Shown here in pieces: positions 47,882 through 57,119 of a DNA stretch of 64,000 nt; the first letter of the stretch is position 1; every line of letters begins with the position of its first letter. The position numbers were made by a program, and so were the translations under genes. The notes under the pieces were generated by a model, which saw only the letters and a program-made list of their open reading frames with translations, made no database searches and had not been told where the DNA came from. The DNA is from Butyricicoccus_A sp963588905 (lineage in GTDB: Bacteria; Bacillota; Clostridia; Oscillospirales; Butyricicoccaceae), in assembly GCA_963588905.1 (NCBI GenBank), contig CAVAJF010000007.1, positions 7,353 to 71,352 of the forward strand, in the 5' to 3' direction.

Positions 47882-48616
47882 ATGCAGGAACGATTACAGA
47901 AAATTTTATCCGGTGCGGGCGTTTGTTCCCGCCGAGCGGCAGAGCAGCTCATTGCCAGCGGTGCCGTGACAGTAAACGGTACAAAAGCGCGGGTGGGTGA
48001 TCGCGCGGACATTGATACCGATGTGATTTGCGTCAACGGAAAGCGAATTGACGGCCATGAAAGCTATCACACGATAGTGCTGTACAAACCGGCAGGTGTT
48101 GTCACAACGATGTCGGACGAAAAAAATCGAAAGACGGTAGCACAGCTGGTCAAAAACTGTCCGGTACGCGTGCTGCCGGTCGGCAGATTGGATCAATACT
48201 CGGAAGGAATGCTGCTCATGACCAATGACGGCGAACTGCTCGCCGCGCTGACGCATCCGCGCAATCATGTGGATAAGACCTATGCCGTGACCGTGCGCGG
48301 CGATAAAACACGCATTCGAGAGCTGTCCAAACCGATGGTCATTGATGGATACCGCATTCGTCCGGCGCAGGTACAGATGCAGTCATCCGGCGAGGATCAA
48401 GTACACGAGCTGCATATCACGATTCATGAAGGACGCAACCGCCAGATTCGCAAAATGTGTGCGCAGTGCGGCTTGAAAGTTCTGCGGCTGTGCCGCATTG
48501 CGATGGGACCGCTGAAATTGGAGAAATCGTTACGTCCGGGGCACTGGCGTGAGCTGACAGCGGAGGAGATTGCCGCACTGCGCCGGGCGAGCGGTTTGGA
48601 GAAAACCGGTCAATGA
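47882..48616 (+). CDS. rluB: rRNA pseudouridine synthase, RsuA/RluB family
   Basis: A 244-residue protein with an N-terminal S4 RNA-binding domain (RLQKILSGAGVCSRRAAEQLI) and the synthase domain with GRLDQYSEGMLLMTNDGEL near residue 100, where the Asp is catalytic, and HEGRNRQIRKMC near residue 183. It changes a uridine of 23S rRNA (RluB) or 16S (RsuA) to pseudouridine; Firmicutes versions by the scpAB region are usually RluB. It lies 3 bases after the flavoprotein gene. Confidence 0.92.
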   Translation: MQERLQKILSGAGVCSRRAAEQLIASGAVTVNGTKARVGDRADIDTDVICVNGKRIDGHESYHTIVLYKPAGVVTTMSDEKNRKTVAQLVKNCPVRVLPVGRLDQYSEGMLLMTNDGELLAALTHPRNHVDKTYAVTVRGDKTRIRELSKPMVIDGYRIRPAQVQMQSSGEDQVHELHITIHEGRNRQIRKMCAQCGLKVLRLCRIAMGPLKLEKSLRPGHWRELTAEEIAALRRASGLEKTGQ

Positions 48617-48657
48617 TGGAATTCTTGCGCAAATTTTGCAATTTGCATGAGAAACAC

Positions 48658-48686
48658 TTGCATTTTTGTTCATCAGCAGATACAAT
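48658..48686 (+). promoter_or_regulatory. Promoter of the RpiR-family gene
   Basis: TTGCAT (48658-48663) and TACAAT (48681-48686), 17 bases apart, 50 bases before the start codon. Confidence 0.62.
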
Positions 48687-48735
48687 AAAACTATAGAAAT
48701 GTGAAACCCATATGTATATATAAGAGGCAGAAACT

Positions 48736-49599
48736 ATGAATGATTTGATGAACAAAATACAGAACAATCTGTCCACCTTTTCCAAAGGACAGCGTTTGAT
48801 TGCGAAGTATATCATTGAACACTATGATAAAGCGGCATTTTTGACCGCAAGCAAGCTCGGCTCGACCGTCGGTGTCAGCGAGTCTACGGTTGTGCGTTTT
48901 GCTACAGAGTTGGGCTATGCGGGCTATCCGCAGCTGCAAAAGGCGCTGCAGGAGATGATTCGCAACAAGCTAACGGCCGTACAGCGTATGGAAGTGACCA
49001 GTGACAGAATGGGCGATCAGGATATTTTGCGCTCCGTGCTGTCCTCGGATATTGATAAAATCCGAATGACATTGGATGAAATTGACCGCAATTCTTTTCA
49101 GAGTACGGTAGAGGCTATTCTGCACGCGAAGAATATTTACATTCTCGGTGTTCGCTCGTCGGCATCTCTGTCCGGCTTTATTGGCTTCTATTTCAATCTG
49201 ATGTTTGACAATGTGAAGCTGATTCACACCAACAGCGTCAGTGAGATTTTTGAGCAGATTCTTCGTGTGGGAGAGGGAGATGTCGTGCTCGGCGTCAGCT
49301 TCCCGCGTTATTCCAAGCGCACGCTCAAAGCACTGGAATACTCCAAAAAATCTGGTGCTACGGTCATCGCACTGACCGACAGCCAGCTGTCTCCGCTGAG
49401 CCAGACCGCAGACTATACGCTGCTCGCCAAGAGCGATATGGCATCCTTTGTTGACTCTCTGGTTGCGCCGCTCAGTGTTATCAATGCGCTGATTGTGGCT
49501 ATCGGTATGCGTAAGCAGAAGGAGATCAGCGAGACCTTTAATCATTTGGAATCCATTTGGGACGAATATGAGGTATATGAGAAACTCGACAATGAATAA
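48736..49599 (+). CDS. MurR/RpiR-family transcriptional regulator
   Basis: A 287-residue regulator with an N-terminal RpiR-type helix-turn-helix (FSKGQRLIAKYIIEHYDKAAFLTASKLGSTVGVSESTVVRFA) and a C-terminal SIS sugar-phosphate domain (IYILGVRSSASLSGFI, VLGVSFPRYSKRTLKALE). It presumably senses a phosphosugar. No sugar gene is adjacent; it heads an operon with an HI0933-type flavoprotein, cmk and plsC, so its target may be elsewhere. AGAGGCAG precedes the ATG. Confidence 0.92.
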   Translation: MNDLMNKIQNNLSTFSKGQRLIAKYIIEHYDKAAFLTASKLGSTVGVSESTVVRFATELGYAGYPQLQKALQEMIRNKLTAVQRMEVTSDRMGDQDILRSVLSSDIDKIRMTLDEIDRNSFQSTVEAILHAKNIYILGVRSSASLSGFIGFYFNLMFDNVKLIHTNSVSEIFEQILRVGEGDVVLGVSFPRYSKRTLKALEYSKKSGATVIALTDSQLSPLSQTADYTLLAKSDMASFVDSLVAPLSVINALIVAIGMRKQKEISETFNHLESIWDEYEVYEKLDNE

Positions 49600-50836
49600 T
49601 ACAAGAACAGTTGCAGTGATTGGAGCCGGCGCAGCCGGTCTAATGGCTGCCGGAACAGCAGCACAGCAGGGCGCCCGCGTGCTGCTGTTTGAGCGCAATG
49701 AAAAGGTAGGGCGCAAGCTGGCAATTACGGGAAAAGGACGCTGCAACGTCACCAATAACTGTGACATGCAGGAATTTTTGACGCATGTGCCGCAGAATCC
49801 GCGCTTTTTGTACAGCGCCTTGGGTGCGTTCTCGATACAAGACACGATGGACTTTTTTGAAGGCTTGGGTGTGCCGCTCAAGACCGAACGGGGCAATCGG
49901 GTCTTTCCGCAGTCGGACAAAGCGCGTGACATCGTCGATGCACTGTTTTTCTGGGTCAAGCGTTGCGGCGTGACGATTGTACAGGAGCGCGTGACGGGCA
50001 TCCAGACTGATGAAGAGGGTGTCGTTGGCGTCAAGACTGAGGGCAAGCTGCACCGTGCAGACCGTGTCATTCTGGCGACCGGCGGCAAGTCGTATCCGCT
50101 GACCGGCTCGACCGGTGATGGGTATGCTTGGGCGCAGGAGCTGGGACATAAAGTCACGCCGCTGCGTGCTTCGTTGGTGCCGCTGGTCTGTCCGGGAAAA
50201 ACCTGCCCGCGCTTGCAGGGATTGCCGCTCAAAAATGTCAAATTGACGATTTTTGAGAACAATAAAAAGCTGCACGAGGGCTTTGGTGAGATGTTGTTTA
50301 CACACTTTGGCATTTCCGGCCCATTGGTGCTCAGTGCATCTTCGCACATGAGAAAGTGGGACAAGGCGACCTACCGCGCGGAGATCGACTTGAAACCGGC
50401 ATTGGATGATGCCGTGCTGGATAAGCGTATTGTATCGGATTTTTCGCAGGAACTGAACACGGATTTTCGCAATTCTCTCGGTGCTCTATTGCCGCGCAAA
50501 CTGATTCCGATTATCGTAGAGCGTTCCGGTATTGATCCGCATCAGAAGGTGAATGCGATTACCAAGAAGCAGCGGCAAAAGCTGGTGCATGAACTCAAGC
50601 ATTTTGCGCTGGATATTACCCAGCCGGGTCCGATTGAGGACGCGATTATCACCTCCGGCGGCGTTTCCGTCAAAGACATTGTGCCGAAGACGATGGAATC
50701 TAAAAAGGTGCCGAATTTGTATTTTGCCGGAGAAATTTTGGATGTTGACGCCTATACAGGTGGGTTTAATTTGCAGATTGCGTGGTCAACTGGCTATTTG
50801 GCGGGATTCCATGCCGGTCAGGCCGCGAGTGAATAA
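49592..50836 (+). CDS. HI0933/BaiN-type FAD-dependent oxidoreductase
   Basis: A 414-residue flavoprotein. AVIGAGAAGLMAAG at the N-terminus binds FAD, GRKLAITGKGRCNVTNN near residue 42 and the C-terminal AGEILDVDAYTGGFNLQIAWSTGYLAG are signatures of the HI0933 family. Proposed activities include aminoacetone oxidation and bile-acid reduction (BaiN); the substrate here is not known. The start at 49592 overlaps the regulator stop by 8 bases; an in-frame ATG at 49577 is possible since neither has a strong ribosome site. Confidence 0.9.
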   Translation: MNNTRTVAVIGAGAAGLMAAGTAAQQGARVLLFERNEKVGRKLAITGKGRCNVTNNCDMQEFLTHVPQNPRFLYSALGAFSIQDTMDFFEGLGVPLKTERGNRVFPQSDKARDIVDALFFWVKRCGVTIVQERVTGIQTDEEGVVGVKTEGKLHRADRVILATGGKSYPLTGSTGDGYAWAQELGHKVTPLRASLVPLVCPGKTCPRLQGLPLKNVKLTIFENNKKLHEGFGEMLFTHFGISGPLVLSASSHMRKWDKATYRAEIDLKPALDDAVLDKRIVSDFSQELNTDFRNSLGALLPRKLIPIIVERSGIDPHQKVNAITKKQRQKLVHELKHFALDITQPGPIEDAIITSGGVSVKDIVPKTMESKKVPNLYFAGEILDVDAYTGGFNLQIAWSTGYLAGFHAGQAASE

Positions 50837-50853
50837 AAAGTGAGGAAAGATGT

Positions 50854-51531
50854 ATGAAAACCATTGCAGTTGCGATTGACGGCCCGTCCGGTGCGGGAAA
50901 AAGTACCATTGCCCGCGCGGCGGCCGGTCATTTGGGCTTTGTGTATGTAGATACGGGGGCGATGTACCGGACGATCGGTCTAGCTGTGTGCCGTGCCGGT
51001 GTCCCGCTGGGACAGACCGAGCGCATTCAGCCGGTACTGGACAGCGGCATTCAGGTCAGCTTGAAGTATGAAAACGGTGTTCAGCACGTGCTGCTGAACG
51101 GAGAAGATGTATCCGACCAGATCCGCACACCGGAGATGTCCAAGTATGCTTCGTTTGTCTCTGCGGTTCCGGCGGTTCGCGCCTTTTTGCTGCACACCCA
51201 GCGTGAGATGGCGCAGACCAACAACGTCATTATGGATGGCCGAGACATTGGCACCGTGATTCTGCCGGATGCGCAGATTAAAATTTTCCTGACGGCATCG
51301 GCGGAGGCGCGCGCAAAGCGTCGGTTTATCGAATTGCGAGAAAAAAGGCAAGACGTTACGCTGGAGGACGTGCTCGTGGATATGAAACAGCGCGATCACG
51401 ACGATGAGACCCGTGCCGCAGCACCGCTCAAGCAGGCGGATGACGCTGTTCTGGTGGATACCAGCGAACTGACGCTGGAGCAGTCGATTGAGGCAGTAGA
51501 AGCAGTCATTCGTCCGGCACTGGAGGGATGA
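50854..51531 (+). CDS. cmk: Cytidylate kinase
   Basis: A 225-residue kinase for CMP and dCMP. VAIDGPSGAGKSTIARAAA is the P-loop, YVDTGAMYRTIGLA the CMP site near residue 31, and MDGRDIGTVILPDA near residue 128 the conserved Arg-Asp loop. The LID with KRRFIELREK follows. It heads the conserved clostridial run cmk - plsC - ispH-rpsA, which is translationally coupled here. Confidence 0.96.
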   Translation: MKTIAVAIDGPSGAGKSTIARAAAGHLGFVYVDTGAMYRTIGLAVCRAGVPLGQTERIQPVLDSGIQVSLKYENGVQHVLLNGEDVSDQIRTPEMSKYASFVSAVPAVRAFLLHTQREMAQTNNVIMDGRDIGTVILPDAQIKIFLTASAEARAKRRFIELREKRQDVTLEDVLVDMKQRDHDDETRAAAPLKQADDAVLVDTSELTLEQSIEAVEAVIRPALEG

Positions 51532-51533
51532 GC

Positions 51534-52121
51534 ATGAAATATAACCGTACCTTTCAGGCGATGGCCATTCCGGTTGTCAATATTTATGACCACCTGAAAT
51601 ACAATTATCATGTCATAGGTCGGGAGCGTGTGCCGGATGGCGGCTGTGTGCTGGTGGCAAATCACACCCAGTGGGCAGATCCGGTATTGGTCGGCACGGC
51701 GCTCGGCAATCGGTATCCGATTGTGGCGATGGCGAAAAAGGAACTGTTTCAAATTAAGCTGCTCGGTCCGCTGATCTCCGCGCTCGGCGCCTTTCCGGTT
51801 GACCGCGGCACGGCAGACATCGGTGCCATCAAGACCTCGCTCAAAGCAGTGAAAGAGGGAAAAAAGCTGTTGATTTTCCCGGAGGGCGGCACCAAGCACA
51901 AGGAAGGCGACGAGGCAAAGGTTGGCGCAGCTATGATTGCTGCGCGTACAGGCGCACCGATTTTGCCGATTTATATCTCTGAAAACAAGAAATTTCGCTC
52001 GAAGGTTTACGTGGTATTTGGCGAGCCGTATGTGCCGGAAAAGACCAAGTCCAAGGAAGGCTATCGGGAACTGGCAGATGACATGATGCGCCGGATTTAT
52101 GCGCTGAAAGAGAGGATCTGA
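51534..52121 (+). CDS. plsC: 1-acyl-sn-glycerol-3-phosphate acyltransferase
   Basis: A 195-residue membrane-bound acyltransferase that makes phosphatidic acid. VANHTQWADPVL near residue 40 holds the HX4D catalytic motif and LLIFPEGGTKHKEG near residue 110 the glycerol-3-phosphate-binding motif. The start at 51534 has GGAGGG 6 bases upstream; another ATG at 51528 sits at the ribosome site itself. It lies 2 bases before ispH-rpsA. Confidence 0.94.
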   Translation: MKYNRTFQAMAIPVVNIYDHLKYNYHVIGRERVPDGGCVLVANHTQWADPVLVGTALGNRYPIVAMAKKELFQIKLLGPLISALGAFPVDRGTADIGAIKTSLKAVKEGKKLLIFPEGGTKHKEGDEAKVGAAMIAARTGAPILPIYISENKKFRSKVYVVFGEPYVPEKTKSKEGYRELADDMMRRIYALKERI

Positions 52122-52123
52122 CG

Positions 52124-54064
52124 ATGGTTACAGTCGCAAAAACAGCGGGCTTTTGTTTTGGCGTCAAACGAGCGGTAGACATGGCGGAGCGTGCCTGTCA
52201 GGAATACGGCAGTATTTGGGCACTCGGCGATATTATTCACAACACTCATGAGGTCAGACGTCTGGAAGAAATGGGTGTACACAAAGCGGAGGATGTGGCG
52301 GACATTCCGGATGGAGTGCCCGTGCTCATCCGCGCGCATGGCGTGCCGGAGGCTGTGCTGCGACAGCTCGAAACCAAGGGATGCCGCATTGTTGATGCCA
52401 CTTGTCCGTTTGTCGGGAAGATTCACCGCATCGTCCGGGAAGAAAGCGAGCAGGGGCGCCGCGTGATTATCATTGGTTCCCGCAATCATCCGGAAGTGGT
52501 CGGCATTCAGGGCTGGTGCGGCGCGTCCGAAGTGTATGAAACACCGGAGGAACTGCAGGCGGCACTGGATAAAAACAACAAAAATGGTCAAAATTTACAG
52601 GAAATTCCAGTTAGTGTGGTTGCACAGACCACGATCAACAGGGAAATCTTTGATATTTGCAGTAAAATTATAAAAAAACAGTGTACAAACCAAAAAATAT
52701 TTGGTACAATATGTAATGCAACGGACGAGCGCCAAGCTGAGGCTCGTCTACTGGCTGGCAAGTCGGACATTATGATTGTGATTGGCGATCGAAAAAGCTC
52801 TAACACAAAGCGTCTGTATGAAATCAGCACGTCACTGTGTGACCATGTGCTATACATCGAAGATGCCACTGGACTTACTGGAAATGAGATCCAGGGTATG
52901 GAGCAACCATTTATCGGGATTACAGCAGGCGCGTCCACGCCAGCTTGGATAATTAAGGAGGTCAGAAACATTATGAGCGAAGAGACAAGAATTGAAACCG
53001 GCAGCGAAGATTTTGCTGCTATGCTGGAGGAATCCTTCAAGACTTTAAATACAGGAGATAAGGTAACCGGTACTGTTCTGAAGATCACCCCGAACGAAGT
53101 TCACGTAGATCTGGGCGTAAAGCACGCTGCTTACATCCCGACCCATGAGCTGTCCGACGATCCGTCCTTCAACGCTGAGGAGAGCATCCACGTAGGCGAC
53201 GACATCGAGGCTGTTGTTGTTCGCGTAAACGATGCAGAGGGCACCATCGTACTGTCCAAGAAGCGCGTGGATCAGATGAAGGGCTGGGAGTCCATCGAGG
53301 ACGCTAAGGAGAACAAGACCATCATCGAGGGCAAGGTTAACGAAGAGAACAAGGGCGGCGTTGTTGCCAATGCATTTGGCATCCGCGTATTCATCCCGGC
53401 TTCCCAGACCGGTATCCCGAAGGGCCAGCCGCTGAGCCAGCTGGTAGGTCAGACTGCTCGCTTCCGCATCACCGAGATCAACCGTCCGCGCAAGCGCGTT
53501 GTTGGTTCTATCCGTGCCGTACTGCAGGAAGAGCGTCGCGCTGCTGCTGAGAAGGTTTGGAGCGAGATCGAAGTTGGCAACGAGTACACCGGTACCGTTA
53601 AGTCCCTGACTTCTTACGGCGCATTCGTAGACATCGGCGGCGTTGATGGCATGATCCACATCTCCGAGCTGTCTTGGGGTCGCATCAAGCATCCGTCTGA
53701 GGTTGTAAACGTTGGCGATACCGTAAACGTTTATGTTATCGGTCTGGATCGTGAGAACAAGAAGATTTCCCTGGGCTACAAGCGTCCGGAGGACAATCCG
53801 TGGAACGTATTCACCGCAAACTATGAGGTTGGCGACACCGCTACCGTTCGCATCCTGAAGTTCATGCCGTTCGGTGCATTTGCTCAGATCATTCCGGGTG
53901 TTGACGGCCTGATCCACATTTCTCAGATTGCTAACCGCCGCATCGAGAAGCCGGAAGACGTTCTGTCCAAGGATGAAGAAGTAGAAGCTAAGATCATCGA
54001 CATTGATCCGGAGAAGCAGAAGGTTTCCCTGTCTATCCGCGCTCTGCTGAACGACGACGAATAA
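52124..54064 (+). CDS. ispH: Bifunctional IspH (HMBPP reductase) / ribosomal protein S1 fusion
   Basis: A 646-residue protein of two units. Residues 1-283 are IspH, the last MEP-pathway enzyme making IPP and DMAPP, with 4Fe-4S ligands Cys11, Cys94 and Cys197 (GFCFGV, DATCPFVG, ICNATDERQ). From residue 284 (MSEETRIETG) come four S1 domains, e.g. GTVLKITPNEVHVDLG and GAFVDIGGVDGMIHISELSW, that bind mRNA. The fusion is known from Clostridia. The S1 part uses a narrower, more biased codon set than the IspH part and has its own ribosome site, so it may also be made alone. Confidence 0.94.
   Translation: MVTVAKTAGFCFGVKRAVDMAERACQEYGSIWALGDIIHNTHEVRRLEEMGVHKAEDVADIPDGVPVLIRAHGVPEAVLRQLETKGCRIVDATCPFVGKIHRIVREESEQGRRVIIIGSRNHPEVVGIQGWCGASEVYETPEELQAALDKNNKNGQNLQEIPVSVVAQTTINREIFDICSKIIKKQCTNQKIFGTICNATDERQAEARLLAGKSDIMIVIGDRKSSNTKRLYEISTSLCDHVLYIEDATGLTGNEIQGMEQPFIGITAGASTPAWIIKEVRNIMSEETRIETGSEDFAAMLEESFKTLNTGDKVTGTVLKITPNEVHVDLGVKHAAYIPTHELSDDPSFNAEESIHVGDDIEAVVVRVNDAEGTIVLSKKRVDQMKGWESIEDAKENKTIIEGKVNEENKGGVVANAFGIRVFIPASQTGIPKGQPLSQLVGQTARFRITEINRPRKRVVGSIRAVLQEERRAAAEKVWSEIEVGNEYTGTVKSLTSYGAFVDIGGVDGMIHISELSWGRIKHPSEVVNVGDTVNVYVIGLDRENKKISLGYKRPEDNPWNVFTANYEVGDTATVRILKFMPFGAFAQIIPGVDGLIHISQIANRRIEKPEDVLSKDEEVEAKIIDIDPEKQKVSLSIRALLNDDE
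52682..52975 (+). promoter_or_regulatory. Internal promoter and ribosome site for free S1 protein
   Basis: Inside the IspH part, an AT-rich stretch has TGTACA (52682-52687) and TACAAT (52705-52710), 17 bases apart. Further on, AAGGAGG (52955-52961) stands 11 bases before the ATG at 52973, which begins the S1 part in frame. Together they would allow separate, higher S1 synthesis. Confidence 0.5.
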
Positions 54065-54086
54065 TTTTATTACTCGAATCAATGGG

Positions 54087-54118
54087 GAGCATCCGCACTG
54101 CGGGTGCTCTTCTTTTTT
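54087..54118 (+). terminator. Terminator after ispH-rpsA
   Basis: A 10-pair stem with one G-T pair (54087-54096 with 54100-54109) followed by a T-rich run. Confidence 0.85.
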
Positions 54119-54175
54119 GTGTCAGGAATAACCGTGTCTGCATAGTCTGCTTTCACAAAGAAAGGGGGCAGCGCG

Positions 54176-54784
54176 ATGCGCAGACACGGAAATCATCAGC
54201 GAAAGATTTTGCTGGTTGTGCTCGCGGGACTGGTTTTGCTTCCGGCAGTCATAGGCGGTGCGCTGCGTCCGAAGTTAGTCGTTTATGCGGAAAATTATGT
54301 GCAATATCAGGCGACAAGTAAAATGGAACGCGCTGTGGCAGACTGCGCAGGACAGATGGAGGAAATCGGAAAGCTGCATCAGGATGACAGTGGAGCGGTA
54401 ACAGCGCTCACAACGAATGCCGCTGCGGTCAACCGCATTCGCACGCAGCTTGTGCAGTGCGTATATGATGAAATTGGGGAGCTGGAACAGGCGCAGACTT
54501 CTGTGGCATTGGGCACGCTGCTCGACCCGCAGCTGCTCGCCGGACTCGGACCACAGATTCCGTTTCGCGTGGTCTCGCTGGGATGCGTGACGGCGCAAGT
54601 CGAATCGCATTTTTCCTCTGCGGGCATCAATCAGACGCTGTATGAAGTGTCGGTGACGGTGAGCGCGGATTTTTCCCTTCAGCTGTTGGGGGCGTCTAAA
54701 AGCATCACCGTGCGGGCAAACTACCCGCTGGAAGAGACCATACTTGTTGGAGATGTGCCAATGATTTCGTCAAATTCCAAATAA
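54176..54784 (+). CDS. yunB: Sporulation protein YunB
   Basis: A 202-residue protein with a basic N-terminus and one membrane helix (ILLVVLAGLVLLPAVIGG), then an extracytoplasmic domain with NRIRTQLVQCVYDEIGEL, VALGTLLDPQLLAGLGPQIPFRVVSLG and VSADFSLQLLGASKSITV, the pattern of YunB. In B. subtilis it is made in the mother cell under sigma E. AAAGGGGG lies upstream of the ATG. Monocistronic, between two terminated units. Confidence 0.87.
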   Translation: MRRHGNHQRKILLVVLAGLVLLPAVIGGALRPKLVVYAENYVQYQATSKMERAVADCAGQMEEIGKLHQDDSGAVTALTTNAAAVNRIRTQLVQCVYDEIGELEQAQTSVALGTLLDPQLLAGLGPQIPFRVVSLGCVTAQVESHFSSAGINQTLYEVSVTVSADFSLQLLGASKSITVRANYPLEETILVGDVPMISSNSK

Positions 54785-54848
54785 CCTCTTTTTCTGCACG
54801 GATATTTTTGCTATAATAGACATGATTGTTTAAGAAGGGACGGATGGA

Positions 54849-56822
54849 ATGAATATCGCACAGCAGGCAGCGGCTTTGCGGGAAGCCCTGCGTTATCACA
54901 ATAAAAAATATTATGATGAGGATGCGCCGGAGATTTCGGACTTTGAATATGACCGTATGCTGCGTGCGTTGGAGACGTTAGAGGCAGAATATCCGGAAGT
55001 TGATGAGCCGGATTCTCCGACCCATCACGTAGGCGGCAGCGTCTCGGATAAATTTTCTTCCGTGACCCATCCGTGGCCGCTGGAAAGCTTACAGGATGTC
55101 TTTTCCTTTGAAGAGCTGCAGGAGTTCTATGCCCGTGCTCATGCACCGGAATATGTCGTAGAATACAAAATTGACGGTTTATCCGTGTCTTTGGAGTATG
55201 AAAACGGGATCTTTGTTCGCGGTGCGACACGCGGTGACGGCATGACAGGAGAAGATGTCACAGACAATCTGCGCGTGATTGAAGATATTCCTAAGACGCT
55301 GCACGATGCGCCGAAAACGCTGGTTGTGCGCGGCGAGGTGTATATGCGCCGCTCTGTGTTTGATGCGATCAATGCACAGCGTGAGCTGGAAGGCAAGCCG
55401 CTGCTTGCCAATCCACGCAATGCGGCAGCTGGCTCTTTGCGCCAGCTGGACAGTGCTGTGACCAAACAGCGAAAGCTGTCCATTTTCTGCTTTAATATTC
55501 AGAACAGCGAGGAACTGCCGCTGACATCCCACGTACAGGCGTTGGATTATCTGAAACAGCTCGGATTTCCGGTATCGCCGCGTTATCCGGTGTATACCGA
55601 TCCGAAAGATATTGAGCGCGAAATTCAGCATATGGGCGATACACGCGGCGAGCTGGATTTTGATATTGACGGTGCTGTGGTCAAAGTCAATGATTTTGCT
55701 CTGCGCCGTGCCCTCGGCTCGACAGCAAAATATCCGCGCTGGGCATCGGCATATAAGTATCCGCCGGAAATCAAAGAGACAATTCTGCGCGACATTGTCA
55801 TCACTGTCGGCAGAACCGGTGTGCTGACGCCGAATGCCGTGCTGGATCCGGTGCAATTGGCGGGAACAACAGTCAGCCGCGCCACGCTGCACAACCGCGA
55901 TTTTATTCGGGAAAAAGACATTCGCATCGGTGACACCGTTCGGGTGCGCAAGGCGGGAGAAATTATCCCGGAGATTCTCGGATATGTGCCGGAAAAGCGA
56001 CCGGAAAACACGGTACCGTATGAAATGCCAAAGGTCTGTCCGGTGTGCGGCGCACCGGTCTTTGAGGACGCGGATGAGGCGGCCATTCGCTGTACCGGCG
56101 CAGAATGTCCGGCACAGCTGCTGCGCAATCTCATGCATTTTGTGTCTCGTGATGCCATGGACATTGACGGCTGCGGACAGGCTGTTTTGCAGTCGCTGAT
56201 TGATGCAGATTTGGTGCATTCCGCTGCAGATTTGTATACACTGAGAGAAGAACAAATCGAGCCGCTGGAACGCATGGGCAAAAAATCTGCTGAAAATTTG
56301 ATTGCGGCGATTGAAAAATCCAAAAGCAATGACTTGTCTCGTCTGCTGTTTGCGCTGGGCATTCGACACATCGGCCAGAAGGCGGCAAAGACACTGTCCT
56401 CGACATTTGGCTCGCTGGATGCGGTGCTCAACGCGACAGAGGAACAGCTGACCGACATCCGCGATATTGGCAGCGCGATTGTGCAGTCTATTGAGGAGTG
56501 GCGCGAACAAGAGCAGTCCAAGCATCTCGTCGAGCGACTGCGGGAAGCTGGCGTCAATTTCCAAGGCGAACAGCTCGTCAAGAGCGATAAGCTGGCGGGA
56601 AAGACCATCGTGCTTACAGGCACATTGACGCTGTTTACGCGCAAGCAGGCGACAGAACGCATTGAACAACTGGGCGGTCGCGCGTCCGGCTCCGTCTCCA
56701 AAAAGACAACCTTTGTTGTGGCGGGCGAAAATGCGGGAAGCAAGCTCAAAAAAGCGAATGAACTTGGCATTCCGGTGCTCACAGAGCAGGAATTCCAGGA
56801 TTTGATACAGGAGGAAGAATAA
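54849..56822 (+). CDS. ligA: NAD-dependent DNA ligase
   Basis: A 657-residue replicative ligase. Ia domain with YYDEDAPEISDFEYD at the N-terminus, adenylation motif EYKIDG with Lys107, an OB fold, a Cys4 zinc finger (CPVCGAPV and CTGAECPAQ near residues 395-420), HhH repeats (around GIRHIGQKAAKTL) and a C-terminal BRCT (GKTIVLTGTL ... AGSKLKKANELGI). It is full length. The ATG at 54849 has AAGGGACGGA upstream. It is first of ligA-gatC-gatA-gatB. Confidence 0.96.
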   Translation: MNIAQQAAALREALRYHNKKYYDEDAPEISDFEYDRMLRALETLEAEYPEVDEPDSPTHHVGGSVSDKFSSVTHPWPLESLQDVFSFEELQEFYARAHAPEYVVEYKIDGLSVSLEYENGIFVRGATRGDGMTGEDVTDNLRVIEDIPKTLHDAPKTLVVRGEVYMRRSVFDAINAQRELEGKPLLANPRNAAAGSLRQLDSAVTKQRKLSIFCFNIQNSEELPLTSHVQALDYLKQLGFPVSPRYPVYTDPKDIEREIQHMGDTRGELDFDIDGAVVKVNDFALRRALGSTAKYPRWASAYKYPPEIKETILRDIVITVGRTGVLTPNAVLDPVQLAGTTVSRATLHNRDFIREKDIRIGDTVRVRKAGEIIPEILGYVPEKRPENTVPYEMPKVCPVCGAPVFEDADEAAIRCTGAECPAQLLRNLMHFVSRDAMDIDGCGQAVLQSLIDADLVHSAADLYTLREEQIEPLERMGKKSAENLIAAIEKSKSNDLSRLLFALGIRHIGQKAAKTLSSTFGSLDAVLNATEEQLTDIRDIGSAIVQSIEEWREQEQSKHLVERLREAGVNFQGEQLVKSDKLAGKTIVLTGTLTLFTRKQATERIEQLGGRASGSVSKKTTFVVAGENAGSKLKKANELGIPVLTEQEFQDLIQEEE

Positions 56823-57106
56823 TGGCTATTACAAGAGAAAATGTCGAATATATCGCCAATCTGGCGCGTCTTGACCCAAAGGGCAAGGGCTTTGACAAGA
56901 TCGCAGAGGACATGCAGGAAATCGTTGCCATGGTTGACCAGCTGCAGGAGCTGGATCTGGGCGACATCACGGACTGCATTGACACCGAGCGAAAGAATGC
57001 CATGCGTGAGGATGAAGTCGTTCCGTCTTATGACAAGGAAGAAATCCTTGCCAATGCACCGAGCGTAGCATGTGGCGGCGTCAGTGTACCGCGCGTCGTA
57101 GAATAA
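56822..57106 (+). CDS. gatC: Glutamyl-tRNA(Gln)/aspartyl-tRNA(Asn) amidotransferase subunit C
   Basis: A 94-residue subunit of the GatCAB complex, which turns misacylated Glu-tRNA(Gln) or Asp-tRNA(Asn) into the right aminoacyl-tRNA. ITRENVEYIANLARL at the N-terminus and MREDEV near residue 60 are typical. GatC wraps between GatA and GatB. Its start shares a base with the ligA stop and it lies 13 bases before gatA. Confidence 0.95.
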   Translation: MAITRENVEYIANLARLDPKGKGFDKIAEDMQEIVAMVDQLQELDLGDITDCIDTERKNAMREDEVVPSYDKEEILANAPSVACGGVSVPRVVE

Positions 57107-57119
57107 GGGAGGCAACACC

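Noticed and set aside
55179..56669. 496-codon minus-strand frame inside ligA
   Set aside because: Shadow of ligA codon bias with no ribosome site or known domain.
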